From NCBI GenBank assembly GCA_017556145.1, contig JAFZCU010000118.1, positions 1 through 39,204 of the forward strand: a stretch of 39,204 nucleotides of DNA, read 5' to 3'. Source of the DNA: Prevotella sp. (lineage in GTDB: Bacteria > Bacteroidota > Bacteroidia > Bacteroidales > Bacteroidaceae). Positions 6,618 through 15,265 of the stretch are shown here, piece by piece (position 1 is the first letter of the stretch; each line of letters starts with the position of its first letter). The notes beneath the pieces are model-generated. The model was given only the letters and a program-made list of their open reading frames with translations, was not told where the DNA came from and did no database searches. Both the position numbers and the translations under genes were made by a program.

Positions 6618-7684
6618 AAAGACTATTGTTTATAGACCGCGACGGTACGCTGATTGAAGAGCCTGCCGACGAACAGATTGATGCCTTTGAGAAGCTGAAG
6701 TTCACCAAGGGTGTGTTCCGTAATCTGCACTTCATCCGCGAGCATACCGACTTTGAGCTCGTGATGGTGAGCAATCAGGACGGTCTGGGTACGGATGCCT
6801 TCCCTGAGGACACCTTCTGGCCCGTTCAGAACTTCATCCTGCAGACATTGGAGAGTGAAGGCATCACCTTCGATGAGATACTGATCGACTCGCATTTTCC
6901 AGAGGACAATGCACCCACGCGTAAGCCCAATACCGGCCTCGTGAAGAAATATATGAACGACCCTGAGTATGACATTGCCAACAGCTATGTGATCGGTGAC
7001 CGCGAGACGGATCGGAAGTTTGCGGAGAATATCGGCTGCAAGGCGTTGATCCTCTCGGATGAGGGCATGTCGTGGGATAAGATCAGCGAACTCTTGTTTG
7101 CCGGAGAGCGCACGTCTGAGGTGCGCCGTACCACCAAAGAGACTGATATCCACATCAAAGTGAATCTCGATGGGACGGGAAAATGCGATATCGCTACAGG
7201 ATTGGGATTCTTCGACCACATGCTGGAGCAAATCGGCAAGCACGGCAGCATTGACCTGCTCATCCATACCAAAGGCGATCTCGAGGTGGATGAGCACCAT
7301 ACCATCGAAGATACGGCCATCGCACTTGGGGAGTGTATCCTCACGGCGCTTGGCGACAAACGGGGTATTGAGCGCTATGGCTATTGTCTGCCGATGGATG
7401 ACTGTCTGTGCAGTGTGGCCCTCGACTTCGGCGGCCGCCCCTGGCTGGTATGGGATGCTGAGTTCACACGTGAGAAAATCGGTGAGATGCCTACAGAGAT
7501 GTTTCTGCACTTCTTCAAGAGTCTGTCGGATGCCGCGAAGATGAATCTGAACATCAAGGCCGAAGGGCAGAACGAGCACCATAAGATAGAGGGCATCTTC
7601 AAGGCCCTCGCACGGAGTCTGAAAATGGCAGTCCGACGTGATATCTATCACTACGAACTGCCAAGTACGAAGGGGATGCTTTAA
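6614..7684 (+). CDS. hisB: Bifunctional histidinol-phosphatase / imidazoleglycerol-phosphate dehydratase
   Basis: A 356-aa fusion enzyme of histidine synthesis. The N-terminal HAD domain (about 1-160) has DRDGT with Asp8 and Asp10 as nucleophile and acid, and is the histidinol-phosphatase (step 8). The C-terminal domain (about 168-356) is imidazoleglycerol-phosphate dehydratase (step 6), with the metal-binding motifs [12 protein letters not shown] and [14 protein letters not shown] and a later [14 protein letters not shown]. The fusion is known from E. coli and Bacteroidetes. No other his gene is in the window; its only operon partner is the upstream membrane protein, with which it overlaps by 4 bp. 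A terminator hairpin holds its stop codon in the loop. Confidence 0.95.
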   Translation: MKRLLFIDRDGTLIEEPADEQIDAFEKLKFTKGVFRNLHFIREHTDFELVMVSNQDGLGTDAFPEDTFWPVQNFILQTLESEGITFDEILIDSHFPEDNAPTRKPNTGLVKKYMNDPEYDIANSYVIGDRETDRKFAENIGCKALILSDEGMSWDKISELLFAGERTSEVRRTTKETDIHIKVNLDGTGKCDIATGLGFFDHMLEQIGKHGSIDLLIHTKGDLEVDEHHTIEDTAIALGECILTALGDKRGIERYGYCLPMDDCLCSVALDFGGRPWLVWDAEFTREKIGEMPTEMFLHFFKSLSDAAKMNLNIKAEGQNEHHKIEGIFKALARSLKMAVRRDIYHYELPSTKGML

Positions 7685-7702
7685 GGCGTCCCTTTATTTT
7701 TT
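7670..7702 (+). terminator. Intrinsic terminator overlapping the hisB stop codon
   Basis: Stem GGGATGC/GCGTCCC with one T-G pair, extendable outward by weak A-T and G-T pairs, loop TTTAAG, then TTTATTTTTT. The hisB stop TAA (7682-7684) sits inside the loop, so a terminating ribosome would cover the hairpin. It separates hisB from the convergent dipeptidase gene, which stops 9 bp away. Confidence 0.65.
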
Positions 7703-9412
7703 GTCCTCTTTCGGAACAATCAGCTTTTCACCTGTCTGCTTGAGAATCTCACGGGCATATTCTTTGGGATAGCCGGGACGCTCCACACGGGCACCACCAC
7801 CCCACTTGTTGCGCTTGAAGGTGCCGTCGGCATTGGTGGGCTTCACTACCATATCGTTGTATTTCACAATCAGGAAGAAAGCCAACTGGCGCCAACGCTC
7901 AATCATCTCGTCACCCTTCTGACAACTGTAGTCGGTGAGATATTTAATGCGGGCATCGCCTTCAAGCGAATGTGCCTTCACCTCGATCTGCGACTGCAAA
8001 CGGTCGTAGGAGGCATCAAGCGAATCACGCACGGCTTCCAGCGACGGGAACATCAGGGAATATTTGGGATAGACCATGTTGCTCACCCAGTTGCATACCC
8101 AGAAAGCATTATCCATCGAGAAGGTAACATCGTCGGCACCCTCGCCTGAGAAGCAGAGGGGCAATCGTGTGATGCAGGAATACATCGGGGTATAGGCCAC
8201 CATATTGCCATCGTCGTTGCCAAACCAGAAGCAGCCGCCAATTTCACGTGGCAACCAGGAACGCATCTGTGAGATGAATGAGAAAGCGGTCTGGAAGGTG
8301 GAGATGGGGCGCTCGTTGAACATGCTCTTATCATCGAGCTTATACGACAGCGGTGAGAGACGATAAGGCATCTGATAGATACCGCCGCCGATGTCGGAGT
8401 CAAGTGCAAAAGGTGTGCCCTCATAATGGTCACGCATGGCGGCACGAATGTCCTGAATGCTCACCTTCTTGTTGGGGATAATCCACAAAGGCATCGGCTC
8501 GGCATTCTTCACCTTACCTTCGGCATAGGGCACATAGCGTGAGAAATCGTCAGAGAAACGGTTGAAGAAGCTCCATACACGGGCCTCACAATAGCGGCGA
8601 CCAGAGAAGTCGGGCTCGGCATAGGCGGCATTGTAGGAGAAATCAGCATCCTTGCCCTCGAACCAGCCCATCGTACGGGCATATTTCACGACATTGTCGG
8701 AATAAACCACGAGATTTGGAACGGACTTCTTACCGTCAAGGGGATACTTCTTCAGCAGATCTTTCATCTTCACCGCCGTATAGCGGCCATCGAGGAACTG
8801 CGTGATACGACTCTGATTGGCGTGAGCCGCGATGGCATCATCGGGAATACGGACAGCCACCCACACGGTGCGCTCCTTGGACTTATCACGGTCAGGGCCG
8901 CAACCCATCATCTCGAGCATCCAGGCTTCGTTAGGATCGGCCACAGAAAAGGTCTCGCCCTCGGAATAATAGCCGTATTGCTCAACGAGCTGCGTCATAA
9001 TCTGCAAAGCCTCACGGGCGGTCTTGGCACGCTGGAGGGTGATATAGATCAGCGAACCGTAGTCGATGATACCTGTGGAATCAACCATCTCCTCACGGCC
9101 TCCAAAGGTGGTCTCACCAATGGTGACCTGCCACTCGTTGGAATTGCCGATCACATTCCAGGTCTCAGCAGCCTCAGGAATCTCACCCAGATACTTGTTG
9201 GTGTCCCATTCATATACCTTCCGCATATCACCAGGCTGATGCTTGGCGGCAGGATAGTGATAAAGGGGCATAAAAGCACCGAAGGAGTCGGCATTATAGG
9301 TCACAAAGACAGACCCATCGCTGCTGGCTTTCTTTCCCACGATAAAATTCGTACACGCCGACGCTGTTGAGAAAGACAAGACAGACAAAAGAACAATTAC
9401 TATTTTTCTCAT
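7694..9412 (-). CDS. C69-family dipeptidase (Ntn hydrolase), exported
   Basis: A 572-aa predicted exported peptidase of family C69. A signal peptide (1-19, ending STASA) is followed directly by CTNFIVGKKAS. Family knowledge: C69 enzymes are N-terminal nucleophile hydrolases whose active cysteine becomes the first residue after processing; here Cys20 would be exposed by signal cleavage. Further family features: SDGSVFVTYNADS and ETTFGGREE. The length fits the long Bacteroidetes members. It is last in the operon cstA - barrel protein - nadC - dipeptidase (25 bp after nadC). Together with the CstA-type transporter this suggests use of peptides. Periplasmic location is inferred. Confidence 0.88.
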   Translation of the reverse strand: MRKIVIVLLSVLSFSTASACTNFIVGKKASSDGSVFVTYNADSFGAFMPLYHYPAAKHQPGDMRKVYEWDTNKYLGEIPEAAETWNVIGNSNEWQVTIGETTFGGREEMVDSTGIIDYGSLIYITLQRAKTAREALQIMTQLVEQYGYYSEGETFSVADPNEAWMLEMMGCGPDRDKSKERTVWVAVRIPDDAIAAHANQSRITQFLDGRYTAVKMKDLLKKYPLDGKKSVPNLVVYSDNVVKYARTMGWFEGKDADFSYNAAYAEPDFSGRRYCEARVWSFFNRFSDDFSRYVPYAEGKVKNAEPMPLWIIPNKKVSIQDIRAAMRDHYEGTPFALDSDIGGGIYQMPYRLSPLSYKLDDKSMFNERPISTFQTAFSFISQMRSWLPREIGGCFWFGNDDGNMVAYTPMYSCITRLPLCFSGEGADDVTFSMDNAFWVCNWVSNMVYPKYSLMFPSLEAVRDSLDASYDRLQSQIEVKAHSLEGDARIKYLTDYSCQKGDEMIERWRQLAFFLIVKYNDMVVKPTNADGTFKRNKWGGGARVERPGYPKEYAREILKQTGEKLIVPKEDKK

Positions 9413-9437
9413 AAACTATTTAATTTCTGTCAAAAAC

Positions 9438-10286
9438 TCAGCACGCCTTGAATGACATATCAAGGCCTTTCACAGAGTGTGTGAGGGCACCTACGGAGAT
9501 GAAGTCAACACCCTGCTCGGCATAGTCGCGAATGGTATCGATGGTGATACCCCCACTCGACTCCGTTTCAAAGCGACCGCCGATAATATCCACAGCCTTC
9601 TTCGTGTCGGGCACACTAAAGTTATCGAGCATGATACGGTCCACGCCACCATGATCCATCACCTGCTGCAATTCATCGAAGCTACGCACCTCGATCTCTA
9701 TCTTCAGGTCAAGGCCCTTTTCTTTCAGATAGGCATGACAACGATCGATGGCATTTACAATACCTCCTGCAAAGTCGACATGGTTATCCTTCAGCAGTAT
9801 CATATCAAAAAGGCCGATGCGATGGTTACAGCCACCGCCGATCTTAACAGCCTGCTTCTCGAGCATACGCATGCCAGGGGTGGTCTTGCGGGTGTCGAGC
9901 ACACGGGTATGGGTACCCTTCAGGCGCTGCACATATCTGTCGGTCATCGTGGCAATACCGCTCATGCGCTGCATGATATTCAGCATCAGACGCTCCGTCT
10001 GTAACAGCGAACGCACCTTACCAGTGACCACCATAGCGATATCACCTTTCTTCACACGGCTGCCATCACCCATCAACACCTCTACCTGCATGGTGGGATC
10101 AAAACGATGGAACACTTCCTTTGCAATCTCGACACCAGCCAGGATACCATCCTCCTTGATCAGCAGGTGTGACTTGCCCATCGCATCCTCAGGGATACAG
10201 CAAAGCGTGGTATGGTCACCATCGCCGATATCCTCGGCAAACGACAAGTCAATGAGCCTGTCAACCAATTCTTCTACACTCAGCAT
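9438..10286 (-). CDS. nadC: Nicotinate-nucleotide pyrophosphorylase (carboxylating)
   Basis: A 282-aa cytosolic enzyme that converts quinolinate and PRPP to nicotinate mononucleotide, the third step of de novo NAD synthesis. Seen: the N-terminal EDIGDGDHTT motif, TERLMLNIMQRMSGIAT, the conserved substrate-binding block TRKTTPGMR, the sequence GGCNHRIGLFD, and ILLKDNH in the TIM-barrel part. Length is normal. It lies 12 bp after the outer-membrane barrel gene and 25 bp before the dipeptidase gene. No nadA or nadB is present nearby. Confidence 0.95.
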   Translation of the reverse strand: MLSVEELVDRLIDLSFAEDIGDGDHTTLCCIPEDAMGKSHLLIKEDGILAGVEIAKEVFHRFDPTMQVEVLMGDGSRVKKGDIAMVVTGKVRSLLQTERLMLNIMQRMSGIATMTDRYVQRLKGTHTRVLDTRKTTPGMRMLEKQAVKIGGGCNHRIGLFDMILLKDNHVDFAGGIVNAIDRCHAYLKEKGLDLKIEIEVRSFDELQQVMDHGGVDRIMLDNFSVPDTKKAVDIIGGRFETESSGGITIDTIRDYAEQGVDFISVGALTHSVKGLDMSFKAC

Positions 10287-10298
10287 AACATCATCCTT

Positions 10299-10796
10299 TT
10301 AGAAATACAAGGCAAAACCAAGCTTCAGTCCGAGGCCGCTGTAGTCGCTGCACTTGGTACTCAGCTCATAGTAAACCTCAGGCTCAATGGTGATGTGCCT
10401 GGAGAGGAAGAAAGCATAACCCACATTAGCCTCGGGCAGGAAATCGTCAAAGCCTGACGTATGGGCATATTTGCCACCGACACCCACGTAGATACCGTTC
10501 TGCTCGATATAATAGCGCAGACCGGCACCCAGACTAAAGGCAGAATGGCCATAAGTACCGTTGTTGTAGCCCAACTTACCAGTGATCATCCAGTCGTCGA
10601 CGAGCAGATAACCGGCCTTGACATCCAGATTCATGTTCCATTCAGAACCCTTATGATAACTCAGGTCAAATCCGGATGCGGAGGCACCAATCATTACCTT
10701 GCCCTGATAGAATACTTTCTCAGGACTGTTCAGATACTGGGCATTTGCACACACTGCCATCATCAGGCCGATGGCTGCCATCAATAGTTTCTTCAT
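10299..10796 (-). CDS. Small outer-membrane beta-barrel protein
   Basis: A 165-aa exported protein. The start at 10796 gives MKKLLMAAIGLMMAVCANAQ, a clean signal peptide with cleavage after NAQ or nearby. An upstream in-frame ATG at 10844 would overlap the cstA gene and bury the signal. The mature part is Gly- and aromatic-rich with alternating strands (KAGYLLVDDWMITGKLGYNNG, later AFSLGAGLRYYIEQNGIYVGVGGKYAHTSG, each shown only to mark the pattern) and ends in FALYF, a terminal aromatic typical of outer-membrane barrels. About eight strands are likely. It is 7 bp after cstA and 12 bp before nadC. The role is unknown; a small porin or structural barrel is possible. Confidence 0.75.
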   Translation of the reverse strand: MKKLLMAAIGLMMAVCANAQYLNSPEKVFYQGKVMIGASASGFDLSYHKGSEWNMNLDVKAGYLLVDDWMITGKLGYNNGTYGHSAFSLGAGLRYYIEQNGIYVGVGGKYAHTSGFDDFLPEANVGYAFFLSRHITIEPEVYYELSTKCSDYSGLGLKLGFALYF

Positions 10797-10803
10797 AAAT
10801 AAA

Positions 10804-12267
10804 TTATTGTATTTTTTTAGTTTCTTTCTTATACCAGCAGGCAAACCATATAATGGCCACCAACAGACAGGCGCCGCCCAATGAATAGCCTAACGGCTCT
10901 GGCAGATAGAAGGCCTGTTTGGAGATAAAGAGGAAGGTGGAGCAGACGGTGGTCATGAAGAGGGCCGGTATCAACGTAATCCAGAAGGGTTTCTTGTGAC
11001 GCACGAGATAGACGGTCAGTGTCCAAAGCGTGAACACGCTCAAGGCCTGATTACTCCAGCCGAAATACTGCCAGATGGTATTGAAACCATCGGGATTCTC
11101 AATCTGCCAGACGAGCATTGCAATCGAACAAATAAACATCGGAATACAGATCATCAGTCGCTTGGCAATGGGGCGCTGATCCAGCTTCAGCCATTCAGCC
11201 ACAATCAGACGGCCAGAACGGAAGGCTGTATCACCCGAAGTAATCGGAGCAGCCACAACACCCAACATGGCCAACACGGCACCAGCCACACCCAGCCAGT
11301 CGTTACATACAAGGTTCACCACAGCCGGTGCTGAAGTATGGAAACCTGCTGTCGCATTGGCAATCAGTGTATAGCCAGGAGCCGGATCGCCATAGAAGAA
11401 CCACGAGGCTACCGTTGCCCATATCAGGGCTACAATACCCTCGGTAATCATGGCACCGTAGAAGATAGGACGACCCATCTTCTCACTCTTCACGCAACGG
11501 GCCATCAGCGGACTCTGCGTCCCATGGAAGCCGGAGATGGCTCCACAGGCTATCGTAATAAAGAGAGCCGGGAAGATGTTATCCTTCCAAGTATCGGGCT
11601 CTGTCGCTGCACCCATATTATAGAAGTTGGTCCATAGTTCCGGTACCGTTGGCCAGTGGAGGAAAAGCCAGATCATCAGGGCGCCCGCCATAAACAACAG
11701 CGAGAAAGCGAACAGCGGATACACCTTGCCAATGATCTTGTCGATAGGCAGCATCGTGGCAATGATATAATAGCAGAATATGATGATCACCCACATCATG
11801 GTCTCGCCACCGATGCTATGAAGGATCTCTGCAGGCGAATAGACGAACACCGTTCCCACCATGATCAACAACAACACGGTAAACACGAGCATCACACTCT
11901 TTGTGGTCTTACCCAGATAGTGGCCTATCAACTGCGGAAGGCCTGCACCATCGTGGCGCATGGAGAGCATACCCGACAAGTAATCGTGAGTAGCACCCGC
12001 AAAGATGCATCCGAAGACAATCCACAGATAAGCCACCGGACCGAACTTCGCGCCCATGATGGCACCGAAAATAGGTCCTGTGCCTGCAATGTTCAAAAAC
12101 TGAATCATGAAAATCTTCCAGTTCGGAAGCACGATGTAATCGAGGCCATCAGCCTTGGCCACAGCAGGCGTTACACGGTCATCGGGTGCAAACACACGCT
12201 CTACAAAGCGGCCGTAAAGCAGATAGCCTAACACAAGAGCCACGAGGCTCACCAAGAAAGTAATCAT
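10804..12267 (-). CDS. cstA: Carbon starvation protein CstA-family transporter
   Basis: A 487-aa inner-membrane protein with about a dozen helices, the short form of the CstA family. Seen: the signature NIAGTGPIFGAIMGAKFGP near residue 58, IFAGATHDYLSGMLSMRH, and GFHGTQSPLMARC. Family knowledge: CstA-type proteins import peptides or pyruvate under carbon limitation. It heads an operon with a barrel protein, nadC and a C69 dipeptidase. The combination with a dipeptidase fits peptide use; this is inference. It has its own -7 promoter element 33 bp upstream, divergent from the GH10-like hydrolase gene. Confidence 0.9.
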   Translation of the reverse strand: MITFLVSLVALVLGYLLYGRFVERVFAPDDRVTPAVAKADGLDYIVLPNWKIFMIQFLNIAGTGPIFGAIMGAKFGPVAYLWIVFGCIFAGATHDYLSGMLSMRHDGAGLPQLIGHYLGKTTKSVMLVFTVLLLIMVGTVFVYSPAEILHSIGGETMMWVIIIFCYYIIATMLPIDKIIGKVYPLFAFSLLFMAGALMIWLFLHWPTVPELWTNFYNMGAATEPDTWKDNIFPALFITIACGAISGFHGTQSPLMARCVKSEKMGRPIFYGAMITEGIVALIWATVASWFFYGDPAPGYTLIANATAGFHTSAPAVVNLVCNDWLGVAGAVLAMLGVVAAPITSGDTAFRSGRLIVAEWLKLDQRPIAKRLMICIPMFICSIAMLVWQIENPDGFNTIWQYFGWSNQALSVFTLWTLTVYLVRHKKPFWITLIPALFMTTVCSTFLFISKQAFYLPEPLGYSLGGACLLVAIIWFACWYKKETKKIQ

Positions 12268-12299
12268 TTCTTTTCTACTATTTAGATTAAAACTTGTTG

Positions 12300-12307
12300 C
12301 AAAAGTA
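12300..12307 (-). promoter_or_regulatory. Promoter -7 element for the cstA operon
   Basis: Minus-strand TACTTTTG followed by C, 33 bp before the cstA start codon. It is divergent from the promoter at 12352, with the heptamer array lying between the two. Confidence 0.72.
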
Positions 12308-12314
12308 CAAAATA

Positions 12315-12349
12315 ATTGTGAATTGTGAATTATGATTTGTGAATTATTT
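12315..12349. repeat. Heptamer tandem array (ATTGTGA)
   Basis: Five units: ATTGTGA, ATTGTGA, ATTATGA, TTTGTGA, ATTATTT. It fills the space between two divergent promoters, ending 2 bp before the plus-strand -7 element at 12352 and starting 7 bp from the minus-strand one at 12300. Confidence 0.85.
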
Positions 12350-12351
12350 AG

Positions 12352-12359
12352 TAACTTTG
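12352..12359 (+). promoter_or_regulatory. Promoter -7 element for the GH10-like hydrolase
   Basis: TAACTTTG followed by C, about 27 bp before the proposed TTG start at 12387. The heptamer array abuts it upstream. Confidence 0.72.
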
Positions 12360-12386
12360 CAGCAAATTTTAATAAAATACATCATT

Positions 12387-13856
12387 TTGAGAAAGATTCT
12401 TCATTTTTTTCTGTTGCTTGCCATAGCTATCAACATGCAGGCACAGACGCCTAAATACGAGGTACGCGCCGTCTGGCTCACCACCATCGGAGGAATCGAC
12501 TGGCCACATTCATTTGCCAATAGCACCTCATCCATCCAGCGTCAAAAACAAGAACTGACAACTATTCTCGACCAACTCCAACAGGCTAATATCAATACGG
12601 TGTTATTACAGGCTCGTGTCCGTGCTACCACCATCTTCCCCAGTAGCCGTGAGCCTTGGGATGTCTGTCTCTCCGGCAAGGCTGGTGTGTCACCAGGCTA
12701 TGATGCCCTGCAGTTTGCTATTGACGAGTGTCACAAGCGGGGTATGCAGTGTCATGCGTGGATTGTCACCATCCCAGTGGGGAAATGGAACAGCTACGGC
12801 TGCAAACAATTGCGCCAGAAATATCCGAAACTCATCGTCAAAGTAGGCGACGAAGGCTATATGAATCCCGAGAAGAGCGAGACTGGCGATTATCTGGCAC
12901 AATTCTGCCGTGAGGTAACACGACGTTATGATATCGATGGCATTCACCTCGACTATATCCGCTATCCGGAAACCTGGAAACTGAAGGTCAGCCGTACCCA
13001 AGGCCGACAGTATATCACCAATATCGTTCGTAAGATCTATCAGGCTGTGAAGGCCGAGAAACCTTGGGTCATGCTCTCGTGTTCGCCCATTGGTAAATAT
13101 GATGACCTCGCACGCTACAAGTCAGGGGGATGGAATGCCAACACCACCGTCTGTCAGGATGCTCAGGGTTGGCTTCGCGACGGACTCATGGACGCCCTCT
13201 TCCCGATGATGTATTTCCAAGGTAATAATTTCTTCCCATTTGCCGTCAACTGGAAGGAGTTTGCCTATGGCCGTATCATTGCGCCTGGCCTTGCTGCCTA
13301 TATGCTTCACCCCAAGGAAAGAAACTGGCCACTTGAGGTGATGCAGCGCGAGATGTATGTCATCAGAGAACAAGGACTCGGACAGACTTTCTTTAGATCT
13401 AAATTCCTGACAGACAATACAAAAGGCCTATATACCTTCACGAAAGACTTTAACATGAATCCAGCGCTCATTCCACCGATGACCTGGTATGGTAAACCCT
13501 CACCTTCAGCACCTCCCAAAATCCAGTTACAACGTGGCATGACAACAGATATGATGGTTTGGGAACAGCCTCGCGATTATTCCGGAGGCGACTACCTTAT
13601 TTATAATATATATGCATCGGCCGACTATCCTGTCGACATCACAGATGCCAGCAACCTGATCAGCACCCGCCAGCGTAGCAATCATATCACGGTGAAACAT
13701 GGCGGACGACAGCTCAACTACGCAGTGACAGCCGTCGACCGATATGGTAATGAGAGCCCTGCCATACAGACCGTCAAACCGGTTGCGCCGCTCCGGAAGG
13801 TCGACTTTAGAGAACTCATTGTGGGCAAATCACGAAAAAGAACCAAAAAAAGATGA
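12387..13856 (+). CDS. Exported glycosyl-hydrolase-like 10 (GHL10/DUF187) protein
   Basis: A 489-aa protein. The TTG at 12387 is preferred as start because it gives a signal peptide (LRKILHFFLLLAIAINMQAQ) and lies downstream of the -7 element; a GTG at 12339 lies before the promoter element, and an ATG at 12435 would lose the signal. The catalytic region (about 25-350) is a TIM-barrel of the GHL10 family, seen in EVRAVWLTTIGGIDWP, the conserved NTVLLQARVR, DGIHLDYIRYP with acidic active-site candidates, and PMMYFQG. A C-terminal fibronectin-like region (VSASDYPV... to PLRK) follows. Family members such as YngK act on cell-wall or polymer glycans, but the exact substrate is unknown. Probably periplasmic or surface-exposed. 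Confidence 0.82.
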   Translation: MRKILHFFLLLAIAINMQAQTPKYEVRAVWLTTIGGIDWPHSFANSTSSIQRQKQELTTILDQLQQANINTVLLQARVRATTIFPSSREPWDVCLSGKAGVSPGYDALQFAIDECHKRGMQCHAWIVTIPVGKWNSYGCKQLRQKYPKLIVKVGDEGYMNPEKSETGDYLAQFCREVTRRYDIDGIHLDYIRYPETWKLKVSRTQGRQYITNIVRKIYQAVKAEKPWVMLSCSPIGKYDDLARYKSGGWNANTTVCQDAQGWLRDGLMDALFPMMYFQGNNFFPFAVNWKEFAYGRIIAPGLAAYMLHPKERNWPLEVMQREMYVIREQGLGQTFFRSKFLTDNTKGLYTFTKDFNMNPALIPPMTWYGKPSPSAPPKIQLQRGMTTDMMVWEQPRDYSGGDYLIYNIYASADYPVDITDASNLISTRQRSNHITVKHGGRQLNYAVTAVDRYGNESPAIQTVKPVAPLRKVDFRELIVGKSRKRTKKR

Positions 13857-13896
13857 TTATGCAACGAAAAGACAAACGACATTCACAAAATATGCG

Positions 13897-13904
13897 TATC
13901 TTTG
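13897..13904 (+). promoter_or_regulatory. Promoter -7 element for uxuA-uxuB
   Basis: TATCTTTG followed by C, 33 bp before the uxuA ATG. No operator dyad is obvious around it. Confidence 0.72.
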
Positions 13905-13936
13905 CAAACGAATTTAAAAACTAAATACATAACAAT

Positions 13937-15190
13937 ATGGAAAGAACTTGGAGATGGTTTGGCAAGAAGGACAAGATCACTCTTGCACAGTTGAGACAAA
14001 TCGGCGTTGAGGGCATTGTAACCGCCCTGCACGACGTACCCTTAGGAGAGGTGTGGACACGAGAGAAAATCCGCGATTTGCGCGAATACATCGAGAGCTA
14101 CGGCATGCGCTGGAGCGTGGTTGAGAGCCTGCCGGTAGTTGAGACCATCAAGTACGGCGGTCCTGATCGCGACCACCAGATCGAGGTCTACAAGGAGAGT
14201 CTCCGCAACCTCGCAGCCGAGGGCATCCACTGCATCTGCTACAACTTCATGCCCGTACTCGACTGGGCCCGCACCGACCTGTTCCACGATAATCCCAACG
14301 GTGCCACGAACCTCTATTTCAACTATGCCGAGTTTGCTTACTTCGACATCTATATCCTGAAGCGCCCAGGTGCTCGCGAGGAGTGGGAGAAATTCCAGTT
14401 CCCCGAGGGATGGGGCAAAGACCGCAGTGTCATCGCCGAGTGCGACGAACTGGCCAAGACGATGACGCCAGAGAAGGACCACAAGCTGGTGGAGAACATC
14501 GTCATCAAAACGCAAGGTTTTGTGAGTGGCAACTTCAGCGAGAACGACGAGGCTCCCGTACAGAAGTTCCGTGAGTTCCTCGATCTCTACAAGGGTATCG
14601 ACAAGGCCAAGCTTCGCGCCAACATGAAGTACTTCCTCGAGGCTATCATGCCTGTCTGCGAGGAGTGCAACATGAACATGTGTGTTCACCCCGACGATCC
14701 CCCCATCGAGATTCTCGGCCTGCCACGCATCGTTCGTACCGAAGAGGATATCCAGTGGTTCCTCGATGCTGTGCCCAACAAGCATAACGGACTCACCTTC
14801 TGCGCAGGTTCACTTTCTGCCGGCGCCTATAACAATGTGGTTGAGCTGGCCAAGAAGTTTGCACCACGCACCCACTTCGTTCACCTACGTTCGTGCCACA
14901 TCTTCCCCAACGGCGACTTCACCGAAGCCTCTCACTTAGGCGGACGTGCTGATCTGATTGAGCTCTGCCGCATTTTCGAGAAGGAGAATCCGGAGTTACC
15001 CATGCGTGTGGATCACGGTATGACCTTCACCGATGAGCCTGGTGGCATCATGGACGAGAGCAGTCATGGCCACAATGCCGGCTATACTTTACTCGGACGT
15101 ATGTTCGCCCTCGGTCAGGTACAGGGTATCCTCGCTACCGTTGACCGTGAACTTGGCATCGAATACAAGCAGCCTGGCTTCTTCGATTAA
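13937..15190 (+). CDS. uxuA: Mannonate dehydratase
   Basis: A 417-aa cytosolic enzyme that dehydrates D-mannonate to 2-keto-3-deoxygluconate in glucuronate catabolism. Seen: the N-terminal TWRWFGKKDKITLAQLRQIG, HDVPLGEVW, the metal-site segments NMCVHPDDPP and HLRSCH, and the closing RVDHGMTFTDEPGG block with GYTLLGRMFALG. The length is somewhat above the E. coli enzyme (394 aa) and fits Bacteroidetes members, which carry a central insert. It is followed at once by a 72-bp perfect tandem array and then uxuB, so the two enzymes of this branch form an operon. Substrates probably come from pectin or xylan side chains. Confidence 0.95.
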   Translation: MERTWRWFGKKDKITLAQLRQIGVEGIVTALHDVPLGEVWTREKIRDLREYIESYGMRWSVVESLPVVETIKYGGPDRDHQIEVYKESLRNLAAEGIHCICYNFMPVLDWARTDLFHDNPNGATNLYFNYAEFAYFDIYILKRPGAREEWEKFQFPEGWGKDRSVIAECDELAKTMTPEKDHKLVENIVIKTQGFVSGNFSENDEAPVQKFREFLDLYKGIDKAKLRANMKYFLEAIMPVCEECNMNMCVHPDDPPIEILGLPRIVRTEEDIQWFLDAVPNKHNGLTFCAGSLSAGAYNNVVELAKKFAPRTHFVHLRSCHIFPNGDFTEASHLGGRADLIELCRIFEKENPELPMRVDHGMTFTDEPGGIMDESSHGHNAGYTLLGRMFALGQVQGILATVDRELGIEYKQPGFFD

Positions 15191-15262
15191 ACTCAGAATA
15201 CTCAGATTACTCAGAATACTCAGATTACTCAGAATACTCAGATTACTCAGAATACTCAGATT
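15191..15262 (+). repeat. Perfect 4 x 18-bp (8 x 9-bp) tandem array forming the uxuA-uxuB spacer
   Basis: ACTCAGAAT and ACTCAGATT alternate four times without a single mismatch, giving 72 bp that begin on the first base after the uxuA stop and end 3 bp before the uxuB ATG. The uxuB ribosome binding region must therefore lie in repeat sequence. The perfection suggests recent expansion or copying. The same words occur in frame within the DUF1460 gene at 3564-3626 and 4400-4489. Confidence 0.97.
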
Positions 15263-15265
15263 ATT

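Noticed and set aside
6623-7651. A 342-aa open frame opposite hisB
   Set aside because: The plus strand encodes all HisB motifs, and the antisense protein has no recognisable domain.
15191-15262. CRISPR array between uxuA and uxuB
   Set aside because: The units follow each other directly with no unique spacers, and no cas gene is present.
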